Assembly (NCBI GenBank): GCA_963556495.2
Contig: OY747710.1
Coordinates: forward strand, 41,179,000-41,242,999
Source of the DNA: Valencia hispanica
Taxonomy: Eukaryota; Chordata; Actinopteri; Cyprinodontiformes; Valenciidae
Direction of reading: 5' to 3'
Length of the DNA stretch: 64,000 nt
The notes beneath the pieces were generated by a model, which saw nothing but the letters and a program-made list of their open reading frames with translations, was not told the DNA's origin and did not search any database. Below, piece after piece: positions 12,030 to 23,940 of this stretch; positions within the stretch are counted from its first letter, which is position 1, and the number at the start of each line of letters is the position of its first letter. The translations under genes were made by a program, and so were the position numbers.

Positions 12030-12228
12030 CAGTGTTTCCCAACCCTGGTCCTCAAGGCACACTGCCCTGCATGTTTTAGATGTTTTCCTGCTTTAACACC
12101 CAGGCTTCAGATGACTGCAGTTCAGCAAAAGCCTGTTAATCAGCCATCTGTTGAAATCAGGTGTGCTGAAGAAAGGCAAACATCTAAAACGTGCAGGGCG
12201 GTGTGCCTTGAGAAGTGCTGAAACACAG
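12030..12228. mobile_element. hAT-type foldback MITE
   Basis: The left end opens CAGTGTTTCCCAACCCTGG. The right end closes AAGTGCTGAAACAC. Inside, arms at 12054-12085 and 12178-12209 are inverted copies over 32 bases with two mismatches (AAGGCACACTGCCCTGCA versus AAGGCACACCGCCCTGCA), separated by about 92 bases. This is a short hAT-derived miniature element that can fold on itself. A clean target duplication was not identified. Confidence 0.75.
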
Positions 12229-12274
12229 AGAGTACTCAGAAGCAGTCTTCTGATTACACTTGGATGTAGGACAC

Positions 12275-13495
12275 ACAGTGCCATGCATAGGTTTTGATAC
12301 CAACTGATTATTGTCAAGTTACAACCACAAGCGTCATTCTATTTTTTGGGGATTTCATGTGACAGCCCAACACAAAATAGCGCGTAAGATACAAATCTGA
12401 AAAGTAAGGCGTACATTTATATTATCATTTACATTTATTTTACATTTATCACCTCCTCCAAGGAGCTAATTTTGGCATCTGTCTGTTTTTTAGCAAAATA
12501 ACTCAAAAAGTTATGAGCGGATTTGGATTGAACTTTCAGGAAATGTTAGAAATTTGCCAAGGAATAAATGATTACATTTTGGGGGTGATCCTGTATGGAG
12601 ATTCTGTGAATTGCAATCTGGGGGGTGGGGGGTACGAAGTGCTTCTAGGAGGTCTGCCCTCTCCATGTGCTTTTTTTACTTGTCACCTCAAACGCTTCGG
12701 TTTAAAAGGATGTTGTTAGACCAATGAATAAAAACTTTGCAAACTATACTGTGGAAACTGGATGGTTCTGCTAATCAGTGGTAAATAACAGCAAATGAAA
12801 TAATTTTTTTATGTCTGCAGCAGGACTATAACTGCTGGGGGGGTGGGGGAGATGAAGCAGAGGAACCGCTGATAACAGAGGGCAAAAACTGTGTTAAAAT
12901 GATTTTGCGTTAACTATGACAATGTTCAAAACGTCTGTTCATCATAACTTTTTTTTTTGCCCCACTTATGTTTCACCTCGATCTTAGTGTCACTGAAACA
13001 TCCCTTTATTTGCTCTCTTGGCCATTGTTTTCGGGAAGAACGCAAGGATTTATGTAATCTGTAAACCTTTTTCGTTTATGAATAAAAAACAATGGATTCT
13101 GAGTTTAAAAAAAGATATTGTTAAAGTCTTGCAAATGTAAAAAAAACAATACCCCAAGTTTTGTACATCTCACAGGACACAGTTTATCTGTTCATCAAAA
13201 CTATAGCTCATAGTCTTCTGTTTGGAGTTTGTCACACGCCAAAGATGCGCACAAAGCAAACATGTGGTAAAAGGTAATCTGGTCAGGTGAGACCAAACTA
13301 CTGAAGTCTACACAAACCATTAGCAAAGGGAAGTATGGTGGGGGGAGAGTCATGCTGTAGGGACACTTTTTTGTCAAGCAGACACAGGGAAGGTGAAATA
13401 CAAATACAGGACAATTGTGGAAGAAATCCTGCTAGAAGCAGCCAAAAATTGAGACAGATGGAAATTTACTTTCCAGCAGAAGAGAGGGATTTCAA
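12275..13495 (+). mobile_element. Degenerate Tc1-like transposon relic with nested repeat
   Basis: The left subterminal text (TTACAACCACAAGCGTC, ATGTGACAGCCCAACAC) at 12310-12375 matches the non-coding end of the Tc1 family at 18886. Decayed transposase sequence resumes at 13135 (CAAGTTTTGTACATCTCACA, the helix-turn-helix region), then 13255-13360 (GTCAGGTGAGACC; GGGAAGTATGGTGG) and 13410-13480. All frames are broken. Unrelated repeat sequence (12440-12680) sits within. Confidence 0.7.
12440..12680 (+). repeat. Teleost interspersed repeat, CACCTCCTCCAAGGAG family
   Basis: Key blocks are CACCTCCTCCAAGGAGC, CAAAATAACTCAAAAAGTTA, TTTCAGGAAATGTTAGAAAT and AGGAGGTCTGCCCTCTCC. A related copy lies in opposite orientation at 38400-38600. 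The family is common in fish genomes, but I cannot place it in a transposon class with confidence. Confidence 0.6.
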
Positions 13496-14854
13496 TACGT
13501 TTAAATGCATAGACACTACACTTGCTTGTTTTGAAACTGATCTCAGATGATCCAAGAGGAATTTTTCTTACAGTAGCTTTTTGAAAATTCTGTTAGTATT
13601 TTCAAAGTACTTTAGCATCATTGCTGTTGGTTTTGGTCTGGAAATGTGAGAATGATCACCAATGGAGTCTCTAGCTACATGTAAAAATTTGACAGCAATT
13701 CTACAGTGTTTGATCTTGAAGTGCACAATTTGAACAATGTTGTTATCGGATCCCGAACCACTCATCTGTTGTGGAAGACTTTTGAGGCAAGGAAACATAC
13801 AGGCTCATTCTAGTGAGTTCTGCTGGTGGGGACGCGTGGGAAGAACAAGATTGATCGCTCCAACTTTATCTTGGCAAACCAAATTCCAATAAAACTCAGA
13901 AAAATTACAAACTGGCCAGTGTGAGCTCTAAACCGTGACTTGATTGATGCGTATGGCTGAAAGTAGTTCCAAAAAATCTGCAGGTGATTCTTTTACAGCC
14001 CGGACGTGCAGTTCAAACTTGGAGATTTTATTAGCTTCAGATTGTTGACATGGGGGCACTCATTTCCCAAATGAAGCACTGTTCACTTGAATGTGCCTGT
14101 CAGAGGGAAGGATTTACAATCTCCTGCTTTGGATTTCTCTTTATTAACTGTAGCACATTTATTTAGAGCAGCTTTATATGCTTCACACTTGTAATTGGAG
14201 TAAAATGAGCCCAGCCTACTACACAAATAGATCGCATTTAGAGTGATTCTTTTGCCACAAGGTTATAATGAACTGAATAGAAGCGATACTGTAAGGCTAA
14301 ATGAATATCATATGTTTTTCATGAATCTCTAACTTTTTTAATTTGTCACCCTAGATGCTCAGACTTAAACAACTGCTCAGTATTTATGGAGAAACATTTG
14401 GATACGGGTTATGTTATATGCTGTTATGTTATAGCTGCTCAGTTGGACAAATTTAGGAATCGCTATTACAGCCAGTGACCTCGTATCTTCTGTTCTGTTT
14501 TTATATTCTGTTTAGTTGCAGGGGTTGGTGCAATTGCTGCCTCCTGCCTGATGGCTCCTCTGGGGAATCAGGAGAAGATTTCCTCCTGATTGACACATCC
14601 TGCATGAAGCTTTCAGCGGAAGTGATTGGACAAGGCAGCAGCTGATCATCCAATCACATAAGAGGCCTCCCTGTTTAAAGACAGACTTCCTGATAGGAAG
14701 CTGTAGCTGTGTCTTTGTTTGAGCAGCTTGCCACTTTGCTGGGTGTTTGGTGTTGGTTTAGCTGTTAAGAATTAGCTGTAAGGTTTTGCCGTTAGCTTTT
14801 GTTTGTAACCTTTGTTGGAGCTACCAGTTTATGGGAAGTGACCTGTATTCTAAT
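13496..14854. other. Intergenic, no firm feature
   Basis: No repeat ends recognised. The 14520-14850 part is richer in GC and contains a run of short motifs (CATCCAATCACATAAGAGGC; TGTTTAAAGACAGAC) that could belong to an LTR or a transposon promoter. No terminal repeats support that. Confidence 0.35.
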
Positions 14855-16200
14855 TAGGGATGTCTCGATCCTATTACGTGACCAGAAATCGGGCCCGATC
14901 ACGTGATTTTTAAATGATCAGAATTGGGTGAAAAAGATCAGATATAACCATATAAAACAATAAGCAGGCCGTTTTAAATACACCCTGGGATAAAAATTGT
15001 AAGACATAATGACAATGGCTTGCTTTTAATTTTTACATTTTCTCCTACATCAATGTTCATTGTTGCTTGCACGACAACAATGACGCCAACATCATACAAT
15101 TTAAGGCAGGCGGGGAATTCAGAAGACATAGTGAGCTGCTAGGCTAATTCATGGAAAATGTGTCGCCTCTGGAGAGGGAAAATGTCTGCAGTTTAAACTG
15201 GACAGCGAAGGTACTCCAATAGCAGCTTGTAATGTGTGTAAATTTGGCATTTCACGTGGTGGAAAGGACAGAGCTGCATTTAACACAACAAATCTGATAC
15301 GCCACCTTTAAAAATAAGCAAAAAAGATCACTGCCAACATAGCAGAATTTGTTGCACTGGATGACTACCCGCTGTCTGTGGTTGGAAACGTCGCATTTCA
15401 AAGTCCCCTGAAGCTCCTGGAGCCAAGGTATGAACTGCCCTCCTGTCAGCATTTTGCAGACATTCAGAAGAAGCTACGTGACCACCTGCTGGTCCTTTTA
15501 TCAAAGGTAACTGCTTTTGGATTTACCACAGACATACAGAGTTCGTCTGTTTGCCCGATGTCCCTGCCAAGCTTCACCACACAATGGGTTGCTTCAAGCT
15601 TTCATTTACAACATGCGACCTTACATGCGCAACACTTTCGCAGATCTTACATGGCTGAGGGCGTAAAGCGGCGATCGAGAGATGCTGAACAGTTGGAGAA
15701 TAGAAAAGCAACGAGTCCATGTAATTGTGCATGACGATATGCAAAATATGAAGAAAGCTATGGATGACATGGAAGTACCAAGCTTGGGCACATGCTTCAA
15801 CTCCATGGTGCATGAGGGTCTGCTCTCTCTGCACACTGTCTCTGATACATTGGCTAATGCAAGAAAGATAATAGGCCATTTGAAACATTCTCCTTTGGCC
15901 TATTCATGTCTAGAAGATATCCAGATTAATTTGAGGATGCCACTCAAGCTCCTACAGTAGGACGTCCAGGTTCGATGGAACAGCAGCCTCTACATGCTAC
16001 AAAGCATTCTGGAGCAAAAGGGGGCTACCAGTTTATATGCAGCTGACCACAACCTCCCTGCAACACTGACAGCTAATCATTGGATCCTGATGGAGAATAC
16101 AGCTGAAGTGTTGGCTCCCTTGGAAGAACTGACCAGGAAAGTAAGCAAGGGGACTACAACTGCAGCAGATGTAATCCCTGCCATTACAGGTTAGTTTTTA
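14855..16200 (+). mobile_element. hAT transposon relic (BED-finger type), 5' part
   Basis: The left end TAGGGATGTCTCGATCC is followed by CGGGCCCGATCACGTGA, a terminal pattern of BED-finger hAT elements of fish. Transposase remains cover about 15127-16194. No matching right inverted repeat was found. The element loses recognisability just before the LINE at 16600. Confidence 0.75.
15127..16194 (+). pseudogene. hAT/ZBED-type transposase pseudogene
   Basis: This is a relic of a cut-and-paste transposase. Near 15185-15310 a BED zinc finger is visible: LDSEGTPIAACNVCKFGISR then KDRAAFNTTNLIRHL, with the CxxC pair and the distal His. The frame hits two stops right after RHL. It then continues with LDDYPLSVVGNVAFQSPLK, LLSKVTAFGFTTDIQSS (the first catalytic block of hAT enzymes, with Asp in TTDIQ) and the typical PMSLPSFTTQWV. 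After 15680 the frame shifts, and HDDMQNMKKAMDD, then VRWNSSLYMLQSILEQKGA and ANHWILMENTAEVLAPLEEL mark the later RNase-H region. The C-terminal dimerisation domain is absent. It is non-functional; related domesticated genes (ZBED family) exist, but the stops argue against one here. Confidence 0.82.
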
Positions 16201-16599
16201 ATTTTATATTCAGCATTTTTTAATTAAACAGCATACATTGTTTGTATTTTGAATACTAAGCAAACCATTCATTCATCCATTTTCTCAACAGCCCTCAGAC
16301 ATATAGTGTTTGTTTCACTTCAGAGATTTTTGGGAGAGGGAGGCAATTGCATGGGGGTGATAGACACAACTCATTTTGTGTTTTCCATTTGATGGTCTCA
16401 CTGTGTACAGTGTGCCTTACATATTGGGGCCAACATCAAAAAATACTAAAGACAACCCTTTTCAATGTGGCATCATTTGCAACATTCTGTGGGTTTTAAA
16501 GGCTGGTATTGTCAGTAAGTCATTCCAATTTCATCCTTTAAACAGCCATGAACACACGACATCACTTACCGGACTAGCGGCGCCACCTGGCCATAGCGC
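16201..16599. other. Spacer between hAT relic and LINE
   Basis: The transposase similarity stops at ATTACAGGTTAG (16186-16197), which looks like a splice donor or simple decay. The LINE starts near 16600. I see nothing firm in between. Confidence 0.4.
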
Positions 16600-18640
16600 G
16601 CCTTCGGGTTGGTGACAGGCAAGTGTGGCAACAGAGCAGAGTACAAGGAGGACAAGCACAGGTTTAGCAGGGCGGTGAGAGAGGCAAAACGACTGTACTC
16701 AGAGAAGCTTCAACACCAGTTCTCCTTCAACAACTCTACCTGTGTCTGGAGAGGGCTCAGGCAGATCACTAACTCCAAGCCAAGAGCCCCCATCTCTGCT
16801 AATGATCGTCGCCTCGCCAACAACTTGAACAAATTCTACTGCCGCTTTGAAGACAATCTGGTCAGTGCTCACACCATCCCCCACCCCACTTCCAACCAAC
16901 ACCAGCCCCCCAGCTTTACTCCCCCCACCAACACAACAGAAATGGAACAGCTCCCATCATCACATCTACCCTCCACCTCCCCCCATCCACCACCGACACC
17001 TCTGTCTGTCCTGGCTAGAGACGTTAACAGGCTCTTCAAGAGACAGAATCCTCACAAAGCTGCTGGGCCGGACTCCATGTCTCCATCCTGCCTAAAGCAC
17101 TGTGCGGATCAGCTGTCTCCAGTGTTCACGGACATCTTCAACTCCTCACTGGAGACATGCCACGTCCCAGCATGTTTCGAGGCCTCTACCATCATCCCAC
17201 TTCCCAAGAAAACAGGACCCACGGGATTAAATGACTACAGACCCGTCGCCCTGACCTCTGTGGTCATGAAATCTTTTGAGGGCCTGGTACTGTCTCACCT
17301 TGAATCCATCACTGACTCCTCCTGGACCCCCTGCAGTTTGCCTGCAGAGCAAACAGATCTGTTGATGATGCTGTCAATTCAGCCATCCATTTCATCCTCC
17401 AGCACCTGGACTCCCCAGGATCCTGCGTCAGGATCCTATTTGTGGACTTCAGCTCTGCATTTAACACAATCATCCTGGCTCTTCTACAGGACAAGCTTTC
17501 TCAGCTCAACGTCCCGGCCCCCACCTGCCAGTGCATCATAGACTTCCTGACAAACAGGAGGCAGCATGTGAGGCTGGGAAAGCACATCTCGGACACCAGG
17601 ACGATCAGCACCGGCTCCCCCCAAGGCTGCATTCTTTCTCCCCTGCTCTTCTCCCTGTACACCAACAACTGCACCTCCAGCCACCAGTCCATCAAACTCC
17701 TGAAGTGTACAGATGACACCACCCTCATTGGACTCATCTCTGGTGGGGATGAGTCTGCCTACAGGTGGAAGATTGACCACTTGGTGACCTGGTGCAGGGA
17801 GAACAACCTGGAGCTCAACGCTTCCAAAACAGTGGAGATGATAGTAGACTTCAGGAAGAGCGCAGCCCCCCCACCCTCCCCCATCATCCTGCGTGACTCC
17901 CCAGTAGACACTGTGGAGTCCTATTGCTTCCTGGGCTCCATCATCTCCCAGGACCTCAGGTGGGAGCTGAACATCAGCTCCATTATCAAGAAGGCACAGC
18001 AGAGGACGTACTTCTTAAAGAAGTTAAAGAAGTTTCAGCTTCCACAAACAATGCTGGTCCACTTCTACACTGCCATCATAGAGTCCATCCTCACCTGCTC
18101 CATCACCATTTGGTACACTGCTGCCTCTGCCAGAGACAGGTGCAGACTGCAACGCATCATTCGCTCTGCAGAGAGGGTGATCGGCTTTAACCTTCCTTCT
18201 CTTTGAGAACTGTACTCCTCCAGGACCTTGAAGAAAGCTAGGAAAATGGCTGCCGACCCCTCTCACCCCGGTCACAGACTGTTTGAACCCCTCCCCTCTG
18301 GCCGAAGGCTGCGGTCCATCAGGAGCAAAACCTCCCACCACAAGGACAGTTTTTACCCCTCTGCCATCAAGCTTTGTAACACAGCCAAAAACTCTGACTA
18401 ACACTTAAGGTCCATACAACTGTCACATGCGTTGCATCACACTACCTCCTGCGCTACACGTGTAAATAAATATACAAATATACATGTATATATGTACATA
18501 ACTTCTATTTATGGTTAAAAGTTTATTATGCCTACGTTTTATTTCTCATGCTTATGTTTGTTTCTTGTTTCTATGTCAGCACCGTTAAATCACGACAAAT
18601 TCCTTGTAATGGAAATTACTTGACAATAAATCTGATTCTG
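16600..18640 (+). mobile_element. 5'-truncated Rex1/Babar-like LINE (non-LTR retrotransposon)
   Basis: The element carries a reverse transcriptase region followed by an AT-rich 3' part and ends AATAAATCTGATTCTGATT, the short tandem tail seen on fish Rex1/Babar-type LINEs. The endonuclease domain is missing, as expected from incomplete reverse transcription. It lies just beyond the hAT relic, in the same orientation. Confidence 0.85.
16609..18402 (+). pseudogene. LINE reverse transcriptase, frameshifted with premature stop
   Basis: Reverse transcriptase of a CR1/Rex1-group LINE, which would copy its own RNA at a nicked target. The first frame (16609 to about 17320) includes KAAGPDSMSPSCLKHCADQL and NDYRPVALTSVVMKSFEGL (fingers region). 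A one-base shift near 17318 moves the reading to LQFACRANRSVDDAVNSAIH. Motif A follows as FVDFSSAFNTI near 17440, then motif B as TGSPQGCILSPLLFSLYTN. The catalytic box C reads KCTDDTT, keeping both Asp but changing the usual FA/YA before them. A TGA at 18204-18206 interrupts ELYSSRT; similarity continues in frame to a TAA at 18400-18402. The copy is dead. Confidence 0.85.
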
Positions 18641-18885
18641 ATTGCTGCAAATGGTGGAAACATCCGCTACTGACATTGTCAATTTGTGTTATTTGGGGCT
18701 ACCCTTGTTGTTGTCTACATCTTTGGGGCAATACATTTTACAGTAATGAAATTGGTGTTTCTTCTCATTCATTACTAGTAATATCAAAGGACAGTTTTAC
18801 TTATTTCATAAAAATTCAGACCAAATAGGAATATCACTCATGTAAATGACAATAGCCCTAACTTATTGTGAGTAGTGTGCATATA
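18641..18885. other. Spacer between LINE and Tc1
   Basis: Single-copy-looking sequence ending in the TA (18884-18885) used as the Tc1 target. Confidence 0.5.
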
Positions 18886-20468
18886 CAGTGGCTTGCAAAA
18901 GTATTCGGCCCCCTTGAACTTTTCCACATTTTGTCACATTACAGCCACAAACATGAATCAATTTTATTGGAATTCTACGTGAAAGACCAATACAAAGTGG
19001 TGTCCACGTGAGAAGTGGAACGAAAATCATACTTGATTCCAAACGTTTTTTACAAATAAGTGAAAAGTGGGGTGTGCGTAATTATTCAGCCCCCTGAGTC
19101 AATACTTTGTAGAACCACCTTTTGCTGCAATTACAGCTGCCAGTCTTTTAGGGTATGTCTCTACCAGCTTTGCGCATCTAGAGACTGAAATTCTTGCCCA
19201 TTCTTCTTTGCAAAACAGGTCCAGCTCAGTCAGATTAGATGGACAGCGTTTGTGAACAGCAGTTTTCAGATCTTGCCACATATTCTCGATTGGATTTAGA
19301 TCTGGACTTTGACTGGGCCATTCTAACACATGGATATGTTTTGTTTTAAACCATTCCATTGTTGCCCTGGCTTTATGTTTAGGGTCGTTGTCCTGCTGGA
19401 AGGTGAACCTCCTCCCCAGTCTCAAGTCTTTTGCAGACTCCAAGAGGTTTTCTACCAAGATTGCCCTGTATTTGGCTCCATCCATCTTCCCATCAACTCT
19501 GACCAGCTTCCCTGTCCCTGCTGAAGAGTAGCACCCCCAGAGCATGATGCTGCCACCACCATATTTGACAGTGGGGATGGTGTGTTCAGAGTGATGTGCA
19601 GTGTTAGTTTTCCGCCACACATAGCGTTTTGCATTTTGGTCTCATCTGCCCAGAGCACCGTCTTCCACATGTTTGCTGTGTCCCCCACATGGCTTGTAGC
19701 AAACTGCAAACGGGACTTCTTATGGTTTTCTTTTAACAATGGTTTTCTTCTTGGCACTCTTCCATAAAGGCCAACTTTGTGCAGTGCACGACTAATAGTT
19801 GTCCTATGGACAGATTCCCCCACCTGAGCTGTAGATCTATGCAGTTCGTCCAGAGTCACCATGGGCCTCTTGGCTGCATTTCTGATCAGCGCTCTCCTTG
19901 TTCGGCCGGTGAGTTTAGGTGGACGGCCTTGTCTGGGTAGGTTTACAGTTGTGCCATACTCCTTCCATTTCTGAATGATCGCTTTAACAGTGCTCCGTGG
20001 GATGGTCAAGGCTTGGGAAATCTTTTTGTAGCCTAAGCCTGCTTTAAATTTCTCAATAACTTTATCCCTGACCTGTCGGGTGTGTTCTGTGGACTTCATG
20101 GTGTTGTTGCTCCCAACATTCTCTTAGACAACCTCTGAGGCCGTCACAGGGCAGCTGTATTTGTACTGACATTAGATTACACACACGTGCACTCTATTTA
20201 GTCATTAGCACTCATCAGGCAATGTCTATGGGCAACAGACTGCACTCAGACCAAAGGGGGCTGAATCATTACGCACACCCCACTTTTCAGTTATTTATTT
20301 GTAAAAAATGTTCGGAATCATGTATGATTTCCGTTCCACTTCTCACGTGTACACCACTTTGTTTTGGTTTTTCACCTGGAATTCCAATAAAATAGATTCA
20401 TGTTTGTGGCTGTAATGTTACAAAATGTGGAAAAGTTCAAGCGGGCCGAATACTTTTGCAAGCCACTG
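18886..20468 (-). mobile_element. Near full-length Tc1-like transposon (1.58 kb)
   Basis: The left end CAGTGGCTTGCAAAAGTATT at 18886 and the right end GCAAGCCACTG at 20468 form inverted termini. Similar subterminal text extends about 200 bp inward on both sides (CATTTTGTCACATTACAGCC on the left). A TA precedes the left end; the right flank is TG, probably a mutated TA, and leads into a TA-rich microsatellite. A transposase frame fills the middle on the minus strand but is frameshifted. It belongs to the same family as 1-809. Confidence 0.96.
19099..20099 (-). pseudogene. Tc1 transposase, full length but frameshifted by internal deletion
   Basis: The start at 20099 (MKSTEHTRQ) opens a paired-type DNA-binding domain. 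A first helix-turn-helix (KISQALTIPRSTVKAIIQKW) is followed by the GRPPKLTGR hook and a second helical part (GESVHRTTISRALHKVG). The first catalytic Asp sits in WADETK at about residue 150. Just after it the sequence jumps from ACCAAAAT to GCAAAACGC, losing about 19 bases and shifting frame. The catalytic remainder reads in the overlapping frame 19620-19099 with QQDNDPKH and NPIENMW, spaced as DD34E, ending GGSTKY. Six residues differ from the copy at 71-592 over 173. Without the deletion the length would match the usual 340 residues. Confidence 0.92.
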
Positions 20469-20545
20469 TGTGTATATATATATATATATATATATGTATA
20501 CACAGTATATGTATATAGTATATACACACAGTATATATACAAGTC
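20469..20545. repeat. TA/CA-rich microsatellite next to Tc1 end
   Basis: (TA)n with GTATACACAG interruptions begins directly at the Tc1 right end. Confidence 0.85.
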
Positions 20546-23500
20546 AAGTCGCATATCTATTCTCTTACCCAAATGAAGTTTTATAGCTTTAGTTGCACTT
20601 CAGAGAAAGATCCATTAACATCAGTGTGGAGGTATGGAGCAGGGTCAAAGAGGTGCATGAAGCTTATGTGGTGGCCTGTGGTCAGGTGCCTGTCTGGGCA
20701 TCATCAAGAAAAGGCCATCCCCGTGAGACAAGCTATCACCATAGCCTGGTTGGCTGACAGCTTCAGAGGCCTTATTGAAAAATCAATGTCCATTTGCGCG
20801 TCCAGCTCACCTGGCCGTCTGCCAGCTCGGCTGAAGTCACCTAATGAAGCCTGATCCCGTTACCTGATTCCCGATTTTACTGAGTCAAAGTGACTTTGCA
20901 GCTGAAGTCATCCACACATCAGGGACCTCAGGGGTGAGTTCAACATGAGCCGCCTGGCATGTTGATGCTGTTTTGCATGATCCTGTTCTGTTTGATGTAG
21001 AACGGCATCCCAACCTGGACATCTGCAGGTCACATTGATCGCTTGCAAAAACTGGGAGAGTAGCTGCCTCAGCTTATTGGTATTCAGAGCCAGTCATTTA
21101 AATCATCAGCATTTTAAAGTCTTCAAAGTTTTGATTTCAGGTGATCAAACGGAGAGCTGAGGAATTATTACTTTGGTGCATTCATGTGTTGTCAGGCTGA
21201 CATTTGAGTTATAGTATATAGGGTATCTGTTTGCCTGGTCAGCCAATCCACCCAATATTGTATAAGCTTCTATAATGTTGATTGAATGACATCCTGTCCC
21301 AAAATCAAGTTTACTTTTTTCTTGGAGAAATGATAGTGGACTGACTCATTACTATTACTGATAGTAAATAACAACAGACTCTTAATTCAAAAAGCTGAAC
21401 AGTCCCTTCAACATGGTTTAAGAAAACACCTTATCATAATCACTATGCTGTTTCAGCAGTTGCAAAACTTGGGCAACCCCTCAGTCTTAAAGCATACCAT
21501 AAATGACACACACCAGGTTTGATTGCTCAAACCAAAATGCAGTCTGTTTCATAGACTATACACTGTACAGTACTTTCTAGATGTGGTCATCTTTTCTAGT
21601 TTTGTGGATAAACCACTGTAATATTGCTGCTGAGATTGAGGCTTTTCTTCCAGTCACTCCACTCACATTTTACCATTAGATGGAAGGAGGAACTACACTA
21701 TGCTATTGTGCATTGTGATACATTTTTAGCCCATGCGAAGACTGTGGTCTAATTGTGTCCGGGAAACCTTTCCTGTATGTAAACACCAGGCCACTGTGAC
21801 GGATCATTATGTTAAATGTCAGCTGGCTTGAAAGTTGTGGCTGTAGCAGCTGAGTAGTAAAGCTTCCCTTCTTCGGTGGATCACTTTTCTCTGTGAAGTT
21901 TCATCTATCCGTGGACGAACTGCTGACAGCGGCAGCAGAGTGGAATCCCTCGGGCAACACCAGCAGCGCCTGTTCCAAGGTGGAAGGAAACATCCATCTG
22001 TGAAACCCCAATCTGAAATAAAATCCCAGTAACTCTAGTGGACCAGGGCAGTTGGTGGATATGGCAGCAAGTGATTACCACACTATATGACACATATTCA
22101 ATCCCTCTCTGTCTGTCTTGGCAGAGCTCCCTTCCAGAAATAGAGAAGAAACTGAAGTTTTCATGATAGAGACCAATCCTGGTGTATGTACATGAAAGTT
22201 TGGGCCTTAGTGGGTAGGGAGGAAGGGAGCTGTGTGAGTTAAGTGAGGATGAGGGAGAAGAATGATGAGAAAGGTGCTTGAGAGGGATAGGATGAGGAGG
22301 GGAAGGAATGGACTGTCAAGCTCACGATAAGAGACAACATCGTCCAGAAGGGAGAGTGCCCTGCCTTTAAAGCAGGCAATACTGGCAGCCATTACCAGAA
22401 TGACGTATTCTGTCTGTGCACCTTGTCTGTCCCCAGTTTGACCCTGAACTCATATTGGCCCCTGCATCCACTCACTCTAGAAGAACTATACAAGAGCCAA
22501 TTATGGGAGGATCTGTGGAGAATATTTGTTATATATACCTACATATTGGGGGTCTCTACAACATTCCTCTACATACTGGGAATACCCCCCCTTGGTCCTC
22601 CCTTCTCCCCCAAGCACGATCCCTGCAGAATATCTTCTCTCCCCCTGCTCTATGTGATAGAGTCTTGCAGAGGGAGCTCTGTGTAATGCAATTTGGTTGA
22701 TTAAAAGAAAACATTAAAGCACTAGCTTATTGAATTTGACGGCACGTACGAATCCGGATCACACTGGCCACTCTGTTTTATTGGCTGGAAGAAAAAGGGA
22801 TCACGTCATCCTCCTACACCCCACCCCCTCCAGTTCCGACTCTGCACTGCCCAGCCTACCATTTGGCCCCGCCTTCGCTCATTTCCTCAAGCCACAGTCA
22901 GACAAACCTTAACAGGAGGACGTCCTGGCAGGACACATTTGTTTATCCCCCAACTTACCACGTTCCCATCTCCTTGCCCTTCTGCACATTTCCACCTTGA
23001 ACAATCACAAAATACTGACAGGGATTTGAAGGAAGGGTTGTTCACCAGATTGTAAACTGATATATCAAGTGGAACATACACATTACACACAGTAAGTAAA
23101 TACAAGTAATTTTGTTTATAAGAAAAAACAAGCTTATATGTCATTGTTATTATAGTTGCACGGGTTAAAAGGTTTTAAGTCTTTCTTTCTCTGAAAGGAC
23201 TCTTACATGCTGCTTCAAAGGCTTGTAGTCCATAATTTAGCCCCAGACAGGGGGGTTGGGGGGCAGAGATGTTAGGCGCTGCGAGGTAGCCTTCAGTGAA
23301 TATCAAACAGCCAATCTCTTCAGCAGAGGCCAAATACACTCTTAGTTCACCATATTCAGTCCATATATTAGAGTTATGTTGATGGTCCCGCTCGATCCGT
23401 TTGTGTACGAGGGCAACAAAACAACTTTGGAAGGATTGGAAGTCCTGTTTTTTTAGATGACATCATCTATGGCTACTTCAGTTACACTGCAAGAAATGAA

Positions 23501-23690
23501 TAATAGCCCATCAGGGGTGATGTAATGTTTCAGCACTACGTTGGGCCACCAAATGTAGACTTTTAATCCATATTGGCCTCAGTGTATTGTTGATGCCAAA
23601 AATCTCATTACCTCATCTAAAATTTGGTTTGTCCTCAGCAGGACAATGATACAAGAAGAAACTTTGTTAAAATAATATGCATTAATCAGC
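20546..23690. other. Intergenic, no recognised feature
   Basis: Largely single-copy in appearance. The 20570-20960 block is balanced in composition and repeat-free, a possible conserved non-coding segment. The short frames near 22420 and 22730 have no domain support. Confidence 0.4.
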
Positions 23691-23694
23691 CTAA

Positions 23695-23722
23695 CACACA
23701 CGGATGCACGCACGCACACACG

Positions 23723-23818
<96 letters not shown>
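23695..23818. repeat. (CA)n microsatellite
   Basis: An imperfect CACG/CGCA start passes into a CA dinucleotide run with one T interruption at 23763. It generates the long Thr-His/Cys-Val frames on both strands, which are not genes. Confidence 0.95.
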
Positions 23819-23819
<1 letters not shown>

Positions 23820-23940
23820 CACACATAAACACATAATGGTACAACAAGATATTACAGTGGTTTGCATTGCTGGTTCAGTCCAAAACATTTCCTTGACTTA
23901 CCATAATTTACCATGTTGGTCCTACATGTGAACAGAAATC

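Noticed and set aside
14520..14854. Solo LTR before the hAT relic
   Set aside because: No terminal repeats, target duplication or known LTR motifs could be shown.
14855..16194. Domesticated ZBED gene
   Set aside because: In-frame stops right after the zinc finger, frameshifts and a missing C-terminus indicate a dead transposon.
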